From Anaerolineae bacterium (GTDB lineage: Bacteria; Chloroflexota; Anaerolineae; 4572-78; J111), in contig JAHDWA010000083.1 of the NCBI GenBank assembly GCA_023382535.1, positions 1 through 36,151 of the forward strand: DNA of 36,151 bases, in the 5' to 3' direction. Below, piece by piece: positions 17,078-24,875 of the stretch (the stretch's first letter is position 1; each line of letters starts with the position of its first letter). The position numbers and the translations under genes were made by a program. The notes beneath the pieces were generated by a model, which made no database searches, was not told where the DNA came from, and saw nothing but the letters and a program-made list of their open reading frames with translations.

Positions 17078-17791
17078 ATGAACGGAGAGCAATTGATTGA
17101 ACAGAGCCGGCCTTTTTTGAATTACGTGGTCGAGTGGAAAGAAAGTTTGCAGTCCAAGCCGCTGGCCGAGATTGTCAACAACCAGCCAGAACATGTAGCG
17201 GTAATTTCGGTAGACGTGATTAACGGCTTTTGCTACGAAGGCGCCTTAGCCAGCCCTCGCGTGGCAACCATTGTCGAGCCGATTGCCGCCCTCTTTCAAA
17301 AGAGCTACCAGGCCGGGGTGCGGAATTTTGTTCTCACCCAGGACACTCACCCCGAGGACTCGGTTGAGTTTGAAAGCTATCCCCCCCACTGCATCCGGGG
17401 CACGCGTGAGAGCGAGACGGTAGACAAGTTCAAGGAACTACCCTTCTTTGATCAGTTCCAGGTGCTGCCCAAACAGTCTATCAACTCGGCGATTGGCACC
17501 GATTTGGAACCCTGGCTGGCCGCGCACCCGCAGGTTAACACCTTCATCGCCGTCGGCGATTGCACCGACCTCTGCACCTACCAATTGGCGATGCATCTCA
17601 AGCTGCGCGGCAATGCCCGTAACGAAAAGGTGCGGGTGATTGTACCGGTGGACTGCGTGGATACCTATGATCTACCCGTCTCCGTTGCCACCGAAATCGG
17701 CGCAATCCCGCATGATGGCGACCTGCTGCACTATATCTTTCTCTATCACATGCGGCTCAATGGGATTGAAGTCGTCGCCAAGGTAGAGTAG
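17078..17791 (+). CDS. pncA: Nicotinamidase-like cysteine hydrolase
   Basis: Isochorismatase-fold hydrolase, 237 residues, that most likely converts nicotinamide to nicotinate. Start ATG 17078 follows TTAGGAG; a longer frame from 16970 would begin inside the promoter. The catalytic triad is Asp46 (VDVINGF), Lys132 (PKQSINS) and Cys166 (GDCTDLC). Metal ligands typical of nicotinamidases rather than other isochorismatase relatives are Asp89 and His91 (TQDTH) and His104 (PPHCIRGT). About 35 extra N-terminal residues precede the usual fold. Two genes downstream is nicotinate phosphoribosyltransferase, the next enzyme of the salvage route, which strongly supports the call. Regulation by the paired operators upstream is inferred. 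Confidence 0.87.
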   Translation: MNGEQLIEQSRPFLNYVVEWKESLQSKPLAEIVNNQPEHVAVISVDVINGFCYEGALASPRVATIVEPIAALFQKSYQAGVRNFVLTQDTHPEDSVEFESYPPHCIRGTRESETVDKFKELPFFDQFQVLPKQSINSAIGTDLEPWLAAHPQVNTFIAVGDCTDLCTYQLAMHLKLRGNARNEKVRVIVPVDCVDTYDLPVSVATEIGAIPHDGDLLHYIFLYHMRLNGIEVVAKVE

Positions 17792-17797
17792 CAGCCC

Positions 17798-17825
17798 AAT
17801 AAGAATTAAGAAATTAGAAATAAGA
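17798..17825. repeat. Four tandem 7-bp repeats (AATAAGA) before the SPFH gene
   Basis: AATAAGA, ATTAAGA, AATTAGA and AATAAGA follow without gaps, ending 9 bp before the CGGAGG ribosome-binding region of the next gene. Confidence 0.9.
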
Positions 17826-17843
17826 ACCAATCGGAGGCTCACC

Positions 17844-18575
17844 ATGACATTCCTGACAGTTTCAGCAACGGTTTTTGTGATCTTGGCAGTTCTTGGCGCG
17901 GTCATCTTTCGCTCCAGGCAAACCCAGATTGTGCGTGAAGACAGCGTCGCCGTGACCATCAATCGCGACGGCTTTATCAAGCGAGTGCTGCCCGCCGGCC
18001 GGCATGTCCTGCGCCCATTTGAAAAAATAGATTTTGTGCTGGAAACTAAAACCAAATTGATTGCCGGCCAGGCGGCGGCCATTGCCACCGGCGACGGCGT
18101 CCCGGTCAACATCAACTGGTCCGGCACTTATGCCTTGAAACCCGAACTCATCACCGAGAATGCCAGCCAGCGGCTGCGCGGCCTGACCAATAGCGAAAAA
18201 GCGATTGCCCGCCATGCCGACATCTGTTTGCGCAAACTCGTGGGGGACTACGCCGTGCCTGACCTGTTCAAACCGGCCACCCGCGAACGGATCGAGCGGC
18301 AAATGAGCCAACTGCTGGCGGACCGGCTGAAGCCGCTGGGAATCGTCTTTAACGGCCTCAATTTGCAAGCGATTGAGCTGCCCCAGGAAGTGGCCGAAGC
18401 CTTCAATAAAGCTAAAGCCATCGCCACCCTGGATGGGGCCATTCGCCAGGTGGATCCGACGACCCGCGAAGTCGTGCGTGGCGCCTACCAGCTCGACGAA
18501 ATCCTCCACTGGGACGCCTACCTGCCCACCCCCTCCCGGCTGACAATGAAACGACTGCAAACAGTGGCGCATTAA
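17844..18575 (+). CDS. SPFH/band 7 domain membrane protein
   Basis: The 243-residue protein has one N-terminal membrane segment (about residues 2-22) followed by an SPFH (stomatin/prohibitin/flotillin) domain, about 30-200: VREDSVAVTINRDGFIKRVLPAGRHVLRPFEKID is split between the first strands, and LKPLGIVFNGLNLQAIELPQEV is the typical end of the domain. Such proteins assemble in membranes and scaffold other complexes. The start ATG has CGGAGG upstream. It lies between the two NAD-salvage genes, with gaps of 52 and 115 bp, so it is probably cotranscribed. A direct role in NAD metabolism is not known to me; membrane placement of the salvage enzymes is a guess. Confidence 0.85.
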   Translation: MTFLTVSATVFVILAVLGAVIFRSRQTQIVREDSVAVTINRDGFIKRVLPAGRHVLRPFEKIDFVLETKTKLIAGQAAAIATGDGVPVNINWSGTYALKPELITENASQRLRGLTNSEKAIARHADICLRKLVGDYAVPDLFKPATRERIERQMSQLLADRLKPLGIVFNGLNLQAIELPQEVAEAFNKAKAIATLDGAIRQVDPTTREVVRGAYQLDEILHWDAYLPTPSRLTMKRLQTVAH

Positions 18576-18598
18576 ACGGTCATCGTTTATAATCGTAA

Positions 18599-18650
18599 TA
18601 CGTGGTGTGTGATGCGTAAGGGTTACGGAATACGCAATACGCACCACGTT
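18599..18650. repeat. GTGGTGCGT hairpin family, copy 3
   Basis: TACGTGGTGTGTGATGCGTA (18599-18618) and TACGCAATACGCACCACGTT (18631-18650) pair at 16 of 20 positions. The right half reads as 7-nt units GAATACG, CAATACG, CACCACG. It lies between the SPFH and pncB genes. Confidence 0.85.
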
Positions 18651-18690
18651 TTATATTTTACCCATCGTAAGCAAGGAAAAGGTAGTTCTT

Positions 18691-20058
18691 ATGTCTATCT
18701 TTAACGGGAAACGCTTAACCAACAGCACCTTTAAGCTCGACATCGAGCGCATGCGTCAGGGCTGGTATTCGGACAAATATTTTGTCAATATTGCCCAAAC
18801 CTTGCAGGCGCTGGCCGAGCGTGATTATCGTTTTAGCGGGCACAGCCCCGTTTTGAGCCAGTTGGGGATTGACCCGGCCAGCCTGGCCACCGGCGATATC
18901 GAGGTCGAGATGCAGGTTTTTACCCGCCGCGCGCCGCGCGCCCTGATCGCCGGGGTTGACAAAGCTTTGAGCATGCTGCGTCACTGCACCGGTTATTATG
19001 ACGAGAGCGGCAAATTTGTTGAAACATGGTCACGTTTGCGGGTCGAGGCGGTGCAGGATGGGGTGATGACCTACTATCACGGCGACCCGCGCCGGGTGCA
19101 GCCGGTGATGCGTGTCAGAGGCCGTTATCGAGATTTTGCCCTGCTGGAGACGCCTATCCTCGGCGCACTGGCCCGGGCCAGCCGCATTGCCACCAATGTG
19201 TACAACACCCTGGAAGCGGCACGCGGCAAGCCGGTGCTGTTTTTCCCGGCCCGTTTTGACGTGCATGAAGTCCAGGCCGCCGACGGTTACGCCTATGATA
19301 TTGCTGTGCATCGTTTCAATCGCGATTACCAGCAGCAGGTTGGCTCGTTTGTATCCACCGACGCTCAGGGGGACTGGTGGGGTGGTTTGGGCGGCGGGAC
19401 CGTAGCGCATGCCGCTATCGCCTGCTTTTTGGGCGACACGGTCGAGGCTATGCTGGCCTTTGCTGCCGTGCGCCCGCCGGAGATGCCGCGTATTGCCCTG
19501 GTGGATTTTAACAACGACAGCGTCGGCACCAGTTTGGCCGTTTTGCAGGCGATGTTTGAACGCTACCAGGCGGCGTGCGAGGCTGGCGACGAAGAGATGG
19601 CCCAGAAATACAGGCTGTTCGGCGTGCGCCTGGACACGTCGGGCAATATGCGTGATGTGAGCGTGCAGCCGTTGGGCGACAAGAAGTTGGATAACGGGGT
19701 CAATCCCCGGCTGTGCTGGCTGGTACGGCAGGCGCTGGATAACGCCTGGACCGGTTGGAACTTGCCATCCGCCTGGCACGAGCGGGCCAGAACCTACTGC
19801 CATAATGTGCAGATTGCCGTCAGCGGGGGCTTTAGGCCGGAGAAAATCAAATGGTTTGAGGAGCTGAGCGTACCCGTTGACATTTACGGCGTCGGCTCCA
19901 GCCTGATGAGCAACGACGATGCGCTTGGTACCAACACCGATTTCACCGCCGATGTGGTCCGGGTCAAGCTTAACGGAGATTGGGTGGATATGGCCAAGGT
20001 TGGCCGGACAGCCACCGATAATCCCGATTTGGAGCCGGTGGATTTAGAGAGGTTGTGA
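18691..20058 (+). CDS. pncB: Nicotinate phosphoribosyltransferase
   Basis: Joins nicotinate to PRPP, with ATP hydrolysis, giving nicotinate mononucleotide for NAD synthesis. The 455-residue protein has the NAPRTase N-terminal domain (GWYSDKYFVNIAQTL near residue 25) and the alpha/beta barrel with FARR/HEVQ-type residues: VLFFPARFDVHEVQAADG and YHGDPRRVQPVMRV. Near the C-terminus DIYGVGSSLMSN, about residues 406-418, is the phosphate-binding region. Start ATG 18691 has AAGGAAAAGG upstream. With the nicotinamidase this forms the complete two-step Preiss-Handler entry from nicotinamide. The gene ends facing the surface-protein gene, with hairpins between. Confidence 0.93.
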   Translation: MSIFNGKRLTNSTFKLDIERMRQGWYSDKYFVNIAQTLQALAERDYRFSGHSPVLSQLGIDPASLATGDIEVEMQVFTRRAPRALIAGVDKALSMLRHCTGYYDESGKFVETWSRLRVEAVQDGVMTYYHGDPRRVQPVMRVRGRYRDFALLETPILGALARASRIATNVYNTLEAARGKPVLFFPARFDVHEVQAADGYAYDIAVHRFNRDYQQQVGSFVSTDAQGDWWGGLGGGTVAHAAIACFLGDTVEAMLAFAAVRPPEMPRIALVDFNNDSVGTSLAVLQAMFERYQAACEAGDEEMAQKYRLFGVRLDTSGNMRDVSVQPLGDKKLDNGVNPRLCWLVRQALDNAWTGWNLPSAWHERARTYCHNVQIAVSGGFRPEKIKWFEELSVPVDIYGVGSSLMSNDDALGTNTDFTADVVRVKLNGDWVDMAKVGRTATDNPDLEPVDLERL

Positions 20059-20135
20059 ACAGAAGAGGCGAAGTTATTTACCCCTGGATTTCTTTGTTGT
20101 GAGAGCGTTCGGAAACTGCTTTGCCTGTCTCGCCC

Positions 20136-20239
20136 GCCCTGGCATGAACTGCCAGGGCTACTCAACAACGCCGGGTGAACCCGACTTTAGCCCGATTAAT
20201 CGGGCGCTGTTCCATAGTCCGGCGACTTTATCGCCGGAC
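20136..20239. terminator. Three hairpins between convergent genes
   Basis: GCCCTGGCA/TGCCAGGGC (20136-20158, 5-nt loop), the perfect palindrome GCCCGATTAATCGGGC (20190-20205), and GTCCGGCGA/TCGCCGGAC (20217-20239, 5-nt loop) stand in a row between pncB and the minus-strand gene. They lack T-tracts but are placed to insulate both transcripts. Confidence 0.65.
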
Positions 20240-20257
20240 AAGCGTCGGTGATAAGGG

Positions 20258-21133
20258 TTACTCTGGAGTTTCCGAATACTCTCTGTTGTGTTTTCGACGA
20301 ACTTTGAGCACGCCCGCCGCCGGCAAAACAATCAAAAGCACAACGGCCAAAACAACAGAAACCAGAGATATTTGCTGAGGCAAAACACCGCCGACACTTG
20401 GCATACCCGTAACTTCTCCGGTAAACGGATCGGTGGCAGACCCTATCTCTTCCTCATAGGTGTAATTGGCTAAGGGTAAGGGAACTCCATCAGGCCCCGT
20501 TAAGGCTGTCACATCCGGGGGAGGTACATCGCCTCGATAAAAACCCAGATAGATCCCACTGGTTGTATTGGGCAGCCCATCCGTCACCACGGTAACGTTT
20601 GGATTGGTCGGGTGGGCATCGGGTGGCAAGCGCAGGTTAAAGGTGGCAGGGCCGGCTCCCAGGTTGTCAAAATAAAAAGACCCATCCTTGTCCGAACCCT
20701 TAAAGACCTCAAAGCCAGGGCCGGTGATGAATACCGGGACATCCCTGGAAAAGACTCCCCGCCACCCGCCAGGAGCGCCAGGGTCGGGGTGAAATTCCAC
20801 CACGAAACCCTCAAGCCGGGAGCGGCGGATCAGCTCCAGCTCGAAATCTCCCTCAAAATCATCACTGGCATCCTCACACTCTGCCTCTAACTTATTCAGG
20901 TCAATCGTTTTTTCAAGATCAAATGAGACATTATCTACATCGCCACCAGATATAGCATCACTATCCAGATCAATGATCTCGCCCTTATCGTTTACACAAA
21001 CGTAATGGTTTGGATTGATGCCGCCAATCGTTTTATCCGGGTCGCCGGCCTGGCTGGGTAGAGGGATAACAAAGGTTAGCAAGAGAGCAAGAGCTGCCAT
21101 TACACCGATTGATTTATGTTCAACGTGCGCCAT
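20258..21133 (-). CDS. Secreted surface protein with C-terminal membrane anchor
   Basis: Function unknown. The 291 residues start with a signal peptide (MAALALLLTFVIPLPSQA, cleavage likely after about residue 29). A beta-rich region of about 90-230 has the SdrD/CNA-B-like pattern: KGSDKDGSFYFDNLGAGPATFNLRLP. The C-terminus has MPSVGG, a membrane segment (about 255-277) and the basic tail KVRRKH, a layout like sortase-sorted or C-terminally anchored surface proteins, though MPSVGG is not a canonical LPXTG. The start ATG has GAGGAG upstream and its own promoter candidate (21176-21204). It diverges from the XRE regulator gene. Confidence 0.75.
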   Translation of the reverse strand: MAHVEHKSIGVMAALALLLTFVIPLPSQAGDPDKTIGGINPNHYVCVNDKGEIIDLDSDAISGGDVDNVSFDLEKTIDLNKLEAECEDASDDFEGDFELELIRRSRLEGFVVEFHPDPGAPGGWRGVFSRDVPVFITGPGFEVFKGSDKDGSFYFDNLGAGPATFNLRLPPDAHPTNPNVTVVTDGLPNTTSGIYLGFYRGDVPPPDVTALTGPDGVPLPLANYTYEEEIGSATDPFTGEVTGMPSVGGVLPQQISLVSVVLAVVLLIVLPAAGVLKVRRKHNREYSETPE

Positions 21134-21175
21134 AAGCTACTGCTCCTCAACTCTACTTTCCATAATAATAAATCT

Positions 21176-21204
21176 ATTGTAACACATGTATTCCGTAGAA
21201 TCAA
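21176..21204 (-). promoter_or_regulatory. Sigma70-type promoter of the surface-protein gene
   Basis: On the minus strand TTGATT and TACAAT are 17 nt apart. The implied leader is about 35-40 nt. Confidence 0.6.
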
Positions 21205-21235
21205 CCTGCGGCTTCTGAATGGTACGCCTCCTTCA

Positions 21236-21264
21236 TTGTATAACATAATCTTTTATGTTATAAT
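21236..21264 (+). promoter_or_regulatory. Promoter with operator palindrome between -35 and -10
   Basis: TTGTAT (21236-21241) and TATAAT (21259-21264) are 17 nt apart. TATAACATAA (21239-21248) and TTATGTTATA (21253-21262) form a perfect 10-bp inverted repeat with a 4-nt centre, filling the spacer and touching both hexamers. Binding there would block RNA polymerase, as in autoregulated XRE genes. Confidence 0.8.
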
Positions 21265-21297
21265 TCAAGCTGAGAATTTGAGGGAGGCAACATTATT

Positions 21298-21981
21298 ATG
21301 CCAGACTCTATGCTTGATCCAAAAGTGCGGTTGCGCCAAAAAATAGTGGGCCTAAAGATACGCCATGCCCGCACCGAAGCAGGCTTAACTCTGAAAGAGG
21401 TCGGACAGGCCGTTGGACTTTCGACCGGCCTGGTCTCCGAGATCGAGTTTGGTCAGCGAGAGGTAACGCTGCCCCAATTAGAGGTGATGGCCCTGCTCTT
21501 TAATGTGCCGGTTAGCTTCTTCTGGTCCGAAGACCCCATCGAAACTCCCAAACGAACTCTACCCACCATCGAAGCGATTGCTCTCCGCCAGCGTATTATC
21601 GGCGTATTGCTGCGCCAGGCCCGCACCGAAGCCGGCCGTTCGCAGGAAGATGTGGCCAACTTGCTGGGTCTGCCGGTTAGCCAGCTTGCTCAGTATGAAC
21701 TGGGTGAAAGCCAAGTCCCCTTATTAGAACTGGAAACACTGGCTAACTATCTCAATGTATCCCTGGATTACTTTATTGACCAGGGTTTACCTTTCGATCA
21801 AACCAACGGCCACTTAACCCTGGACGAATTGGCCCGCTTTTCTGAGTTACCTAAAGAAATACGCGAATTTCTGGCAAACCCGGCCAACCTGCTTTACATC
21901 AATATCGCCATGCGTTTGAGTGACCTCTCGGCTGACACCCTCCGCAGCCTGGCCGAAGGGCTGCTTGAAGTGACCTACTAG
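21298..21981 (+). CDS. Transcriptional regulator with two XRE helix-turn-helix domains
   Basis: The 227-residue protein carries two HTH_3 domains in tandem: residues about 14-70 (GLKIRHARTEAGLTLKEVG, then AVGLSTGLVSEIEFGQR) and about 101-158 (GVLLRQARTEAGRSQEDVA, then LLGLPVSQLAQYELGE). The repeated RQAR/RHARTEAG segments show internal duplication. A helical C-terminal region of about 60 residues follows, possibly for dimerisation or ligand sensing. It is the first gene of an operon with a histidine kinase (gap 10 bp) and a TPR protein. The start ATG has GGGAGG upstream. The palindrome in its own promoter suggests autoregulation; whether the kinase controls it is unknown. Confidence 0.88.
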   Translation: MPDSMLDPKVRLRQKIVGLKIRHARTEAGLTLKEVGQAVGLSTGLVSEIEFGQREVTLPQLEVMALLFNVPVSFFWSEDPIETPKRTLPTIEAIALRQRIIGVLLRQARTEAGRSQEDVANLLGLPVSQLAQYELGESQVPLLELETLANYLNVSLDYFIDQGLPFDQTNGHLTLDELARFSELPKEIREFLANPANLLYINIAMRLSDLSADTLRSLAEGLLEVTY

Positions 21982-21991
21982 GACAGTTGTG

Positions 21992-23692
21992 ATGGCTGAA
22001 CTTTCCTCCGAAAAATCCGTCCAACCCGCAGAAGCGCCCAAACCCTCGGTCGTGGATGAGCTTTTTGAACTGGCCGCGACCCGCAACCTGGATACGATGC
22101 TGCGTAAAGCCCTGGGCATGGTGGTCCGCATTGTTGGCGCAGAAGCGGGGTCCATTCTGGTTCAGACGCAATCAACCCATCGGGTCAGGTCGGGCGCATT
22201 CCGACAGGAAGCCTTGAACCGTATCGAACATTGGGAAGCGGTTATTAGCCGGCGTTTGCAAGATGCCGTCTTGATTATCCCAGGGGCGACAACCCTCCCC
22301 ATTTCTATTTCTAAACTGGCCGGCAGCCAACTCGCTCTTATTAATGTTCCACTACTGCAAGACACCAAGGTGATCGGTACCTTGAGTCTGGTCTTATCAC
22401 CGGGTCAAGAGTTAGCCGAACCCCAGCAAAATTTACTCACCCGTATCGCCAAAGGGATGGGCCAGATGGCCTCGTTGGTATCGGACCTGGAACTGGCTCA
22501 ACAGCGGCTGAACCAGATGAGCCTTTTCTACCAGGTAGGCCAGGCGCTGGTCACCACCTTTGACATCAATAAGTTATTATCTGATACCATGCAGTTGGCC
22601 GCCGATGTAATTGACGCCGGCGCCGCCTCCTTGATGCTCATTGACGAAGAACGTGAGGAATTGGTTTTTGAGGTCAGCCACGGCTCGCGCAGCAAGATGC
22701 TGCGCCAGCAGCGTATTCCCCTGGACGAAGGCATTGCCGGCTGGGTAGCGCGGAATGGCTACCCGGTCATTGTCAACGATGCCCGGACCGACCCTCGTTT
22801 CAGCCACCGGGTAGATGTGCGCACCGGCTTTCTAACCCAGTCCATCGCCGCCGTGCCGCTCAAAATTAAAGGGCGGATTATTGGGGTGCTGGAAGTTTTG
22901 AACAAATATTCCGGGGCCGGCTTTAACCAGGAAGATGTCCGGCTGATGAGTTCTATTGCCGCCCAGGCGGCCATCGCCCTTGAGAATGCCCGCCTCTACC
23001 AGCAGGTCCGGCAGGAACGAGACCACATCATCAAGGCGCAGGAGGATGTGCGCCGTGAACTGGCCCGCAAGCTCCACGATGGCCCGGTGCAGCTCCTCTC
23101 GGCCATCAGTATGAGTCTCGATCACCTGGAACGGCTGAATGAAGTTAAGCCGGAAGCGGTTCATAATGAAATTAATGCCCTGCGCAACCTGGTCCGCCAG
23201 GCAACCCGGGATGCCCGCAATGTTTTGTTTGAACTGCGGCCGATTATTTTGGAAACGCAAGGGCTGGTCGCGGCACTGGAAGAGTATGTCAACCAACTAC
23301 GCAGTTCTGAGAGTTTTGATATTCATTTCAAAACCATTGAAGAGGTTGGTTATGATGCCAAAGTTGCGGGCACCATTTTCTCCATTGCCCAGGAAGCGAT
23401 CAACAATATTAAGCGCCACGCCAATGCCCGCAACGTTTGGTTACTACTTGAACCTAAAAATAATCGCTTTATCGTCACCGTTCGGGATGACGGCGAGGGG
23501 TTTGATGTCGAGAAAATCGAAGCCAGTTATGACCGGCGCGGCTCTTTTGGCTTGATCAACATGCGCGAGCGGGCGCAATTAGTTGAAGCAGAACTGCACA
23601 TCCAATCCCGGCAGGATGCCCCCAATCGGGGTACAAGTATTCAGTTGATCTTACCACCCCCTCCTGCTGTCAGCGCCAAATCAAAGGCGTAA
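21992..23692 (+). CDS. GAF-domain sensor histidine kinase (HisKA_3 type)
   Basis: The 566-residue cytoplasmic kinase has no membrane segment. Two GAF-like sensory domains cover about 20-165 and 178-335 (the second with EGIAGWVARNGYPVIVNDAR). A HisKA_3 dimerisation domain carries the phospho-accepting His362 in ARKLHDGPVQLLSAI. An HATPase_c domain follows with the N-box EAINNIKRHANARNV, the G1 box RDDGEGFD and the G2 region GSFGLINMRERA. This is the NarL/LuxR-partner class. No NarL-type response regulator is adjacent: the gene sits between an XRE regulator and a TPR protein. Starts ATG 21992 or GTG 21989 are adjacent; ATG is preferred. Confidence 0.93.
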   Translation: MAELSSEKSVQPAEAPKPSVVDELFELAATRNLDTMLRKALGMVVRIVGAEAGSILVQTQSTHRVRSGAFRQEALNRIEHWEAVISRRLQDAVLIIPGATTLPISISKLAGSQLALINVPLLQDTKVIGTLSLVLSPGQELAEPQQNLLTRIAKGMGQMASLVSDLELAQQRLNQMSLFYQVGQALVTTFDINKLLSDTMQLAADVIDAGAASLMLIDEEREELVFEVSHGSRSKMLRQQRIPLDEGIAGWVARNGYPVIVNDARTDPRFSHRVDVRTGFLTQSIAAVPLKIKGRIIGVLEVLNKYSGAGFNQEDVRLMSSIAAQAAIALENARLYQQVRQERDHIIKAQEDVRRELARKLHDGPVQLLSAISMSLDHLERLNEVKPEAVHNEINALRNLVRQATRDARNVLFELRPIILETQGLVAALEEYVNQLRSSESFDIHFKTIEEVGYDAKVAGTIFSIAQEAINNIKRHANARNVWLLLEPKNNRFIVTVRDDGEGFDVEKIEASYDRRGSFGLINMRERAQLVEAELHIQSRQDAPNRGTSIQLILPPPPAVSAKSKA

Positions 23693-23721
23693 GCAGGATT
23701 TTCAAAGGAAGGATATGTCAC

Positions 23722-24288
23722 ATGGCTCAGCCCTCCGCCAAAAAGCTGCAAGAGCAGGGCGTCGCGCTTTTTCGTAAAGGTAAATTTGAGGCGGCGCTGG
23801 AAAAATTCAACGAAGCTCTGCAAGCTGCGGCAGACCAGCCCCAACAAACCGCTGAGATTTATAACGATCTGGGTGTCACTTACAAGCAGCTAACTAACTA
23901 CCCGGCTGCCCATCAGGCCCTCGACGAAGCTATGGCTCGTTTTACCCAGTTGCAGGAGAAAAAGGGCCAGGCGCAGACCCTGGGCAACCGGGCTTCTGTT
24001 TACGAAGCAGAGGGCCGGCTGGATGAAGCGGTTGAAACATACAAACAATCGGCGGCTATGCTAGAAGAAGTGGGCGAAAGCGAGATGGCCATGTATGTCT
24101 GGCAGGCGATCAGCAAACTCCGCACAAAGCAAGGCCAGTACATTGCCGCTATCGGCGCTTACGAAGAGGGCATTGAGAATATGCCTGAAAGCTCCCTAAA
24201 ACGAAAAGTACTCCAACAGATTTTGAAACTCCCCGGCGGCATGTTAGGTCTTGCGGGGACCGGCAAAGAGGCAGACCAGGATAAGTAG
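23722..24288 (+). CDS. Tetratricopeptide repeat protein
   Basis: The 188-residue soluble protein consists of about four TPR motifs: ALFRKGKFEAALEKFNEAL (about 12-30), IYNDLGVTYKQLTNYPAAH (46-64), TLGNRASVYEAEGRLDEAV (87-105) and a more divergent fourth to about 150. TPRs are protein-binding scaffolds, so it may link the kinase and regulator encoded upstream, from which it is separated by 29 bp. The start ATG 23722 is preceded by AAGGAAGG. Nothing indicates an enzyme activity. A palindromic element and then a strong terminator follow, ending the operon. Confidence 0.85.
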   Translation: MAQPSAKKLQEQGVALFRKGKFEAALEKFNEALQAAADQPQQTAEIYNDLGVTYKQLTNYPAAHQALDEAMARFTQLQEKKGQAQTLGNRASVYEAEGRLDEAVETYKQSAAMLEEVGESEMAMYVWQAISKLRTKQGQYIAAIGAYEEGIENMPESSLKRKVLQQILKLPGGMLGLAGTGKEADQDK

Positions 24289-24295
24289 ATTATTG

Positions 24296-24372
24296 AGGTG
24301 ACTGGCACTTTTCCCCTCTGACAAGACGATTGAGGACAACAGAGCTTAGGACAAACCAAGTGCCACTCACCT
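24296..24372. repeat. 75-77-bp palindromic element, copy 2 (inverted interior)
   Basis: AGGTGACTGGCACTT (24296-24310) and AAGTGCCACTCACCT (24358-24372) are inverted repeats with one mismatch. The interior aligns with the reverse complement of the interior of the copy at 13401-13475, sharing blocks such as AGACGAT and AGCTTAG. Confidence 0.9.
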
Positions 24373-24416
24373 TTAGCCTGAACAGTTACGTTTCCTAAGA
24401 AACTTACTACTGGCAG

Positions 24417-24454
24417 AAAGCTCGGTTGAACACAGAACCGAGCTTTTTCTTTTT
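24417..24454 (+). terminator. Intrinsic terminator after the TPR gene
   Basis: AAAGCTCGGTT (24417-24427) and AACCGAGCTTT (24436-24446) form an 11-bp stem with an 8-nt loop, followed by TTTTTCTTTTT. Confidence 0.9.
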
Positions 24455-24754
24455 AATAAGATAATTTGCAAATTTTGGGAATTTTGTGCAATTCACCTGC
24501 CTTTTCAAGAAATAAAGTTTTTTCATTAAGCATAGGGGTAGCACTCTTTCAGACTCAGAAATTTAGTTACTTGTTAATAAGTTCAGGTCTTTTGGGGAGA
24601 AGTTGTGAATAAACAGCGTATCTTTTGGGGAGAAATAGGGTTAATATCTGTGAGGTTGGCTAGTTTACCGACATCCTGAAGAGAAAACAAATCTTTTAGA
24701 TTAAAATCGCCTAAATTGTCAAATTTTCCCCTTCCATTTTTTAAAATGCTGTGA
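24455..24754. other. AT-rich gene-free region with a 14-bp direct repeat
   Basis: No gene is supported. TCTTTTGGGGAGAA occurs at 24588-24601 and again at 24621-24634, 33 bp apart (about three helical turns), upstream of the promoter at 24755. It could be a tandem activator site for the small membrane-protein gene. Confidence 0.55.
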
Positions 24755-24760
24755 TATAAT
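24755..24760 (+). promoter_or_regulatory. Extended -10 promoter for the small membrane protein
   Basis: TGATATAAT gives a perfect TATAAT with a TGN extension; the -35 position (TTCCAT, 24732-24737, 17-nt spacer) is weak. The implied leader before the ATG is about 110 nt. Confidence 0.6.
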
Positions 24761-24875
24761 TAGAGTAAGGGGTTAGATACCTTCGTTTTTGCAGATCTTC
24801 AAGCGATTATTGGAAGTTGGCATTAATTCCTGAAGATTAGATTGAGGGTGGGGATTAGAACTGGAGGGTACAGTC

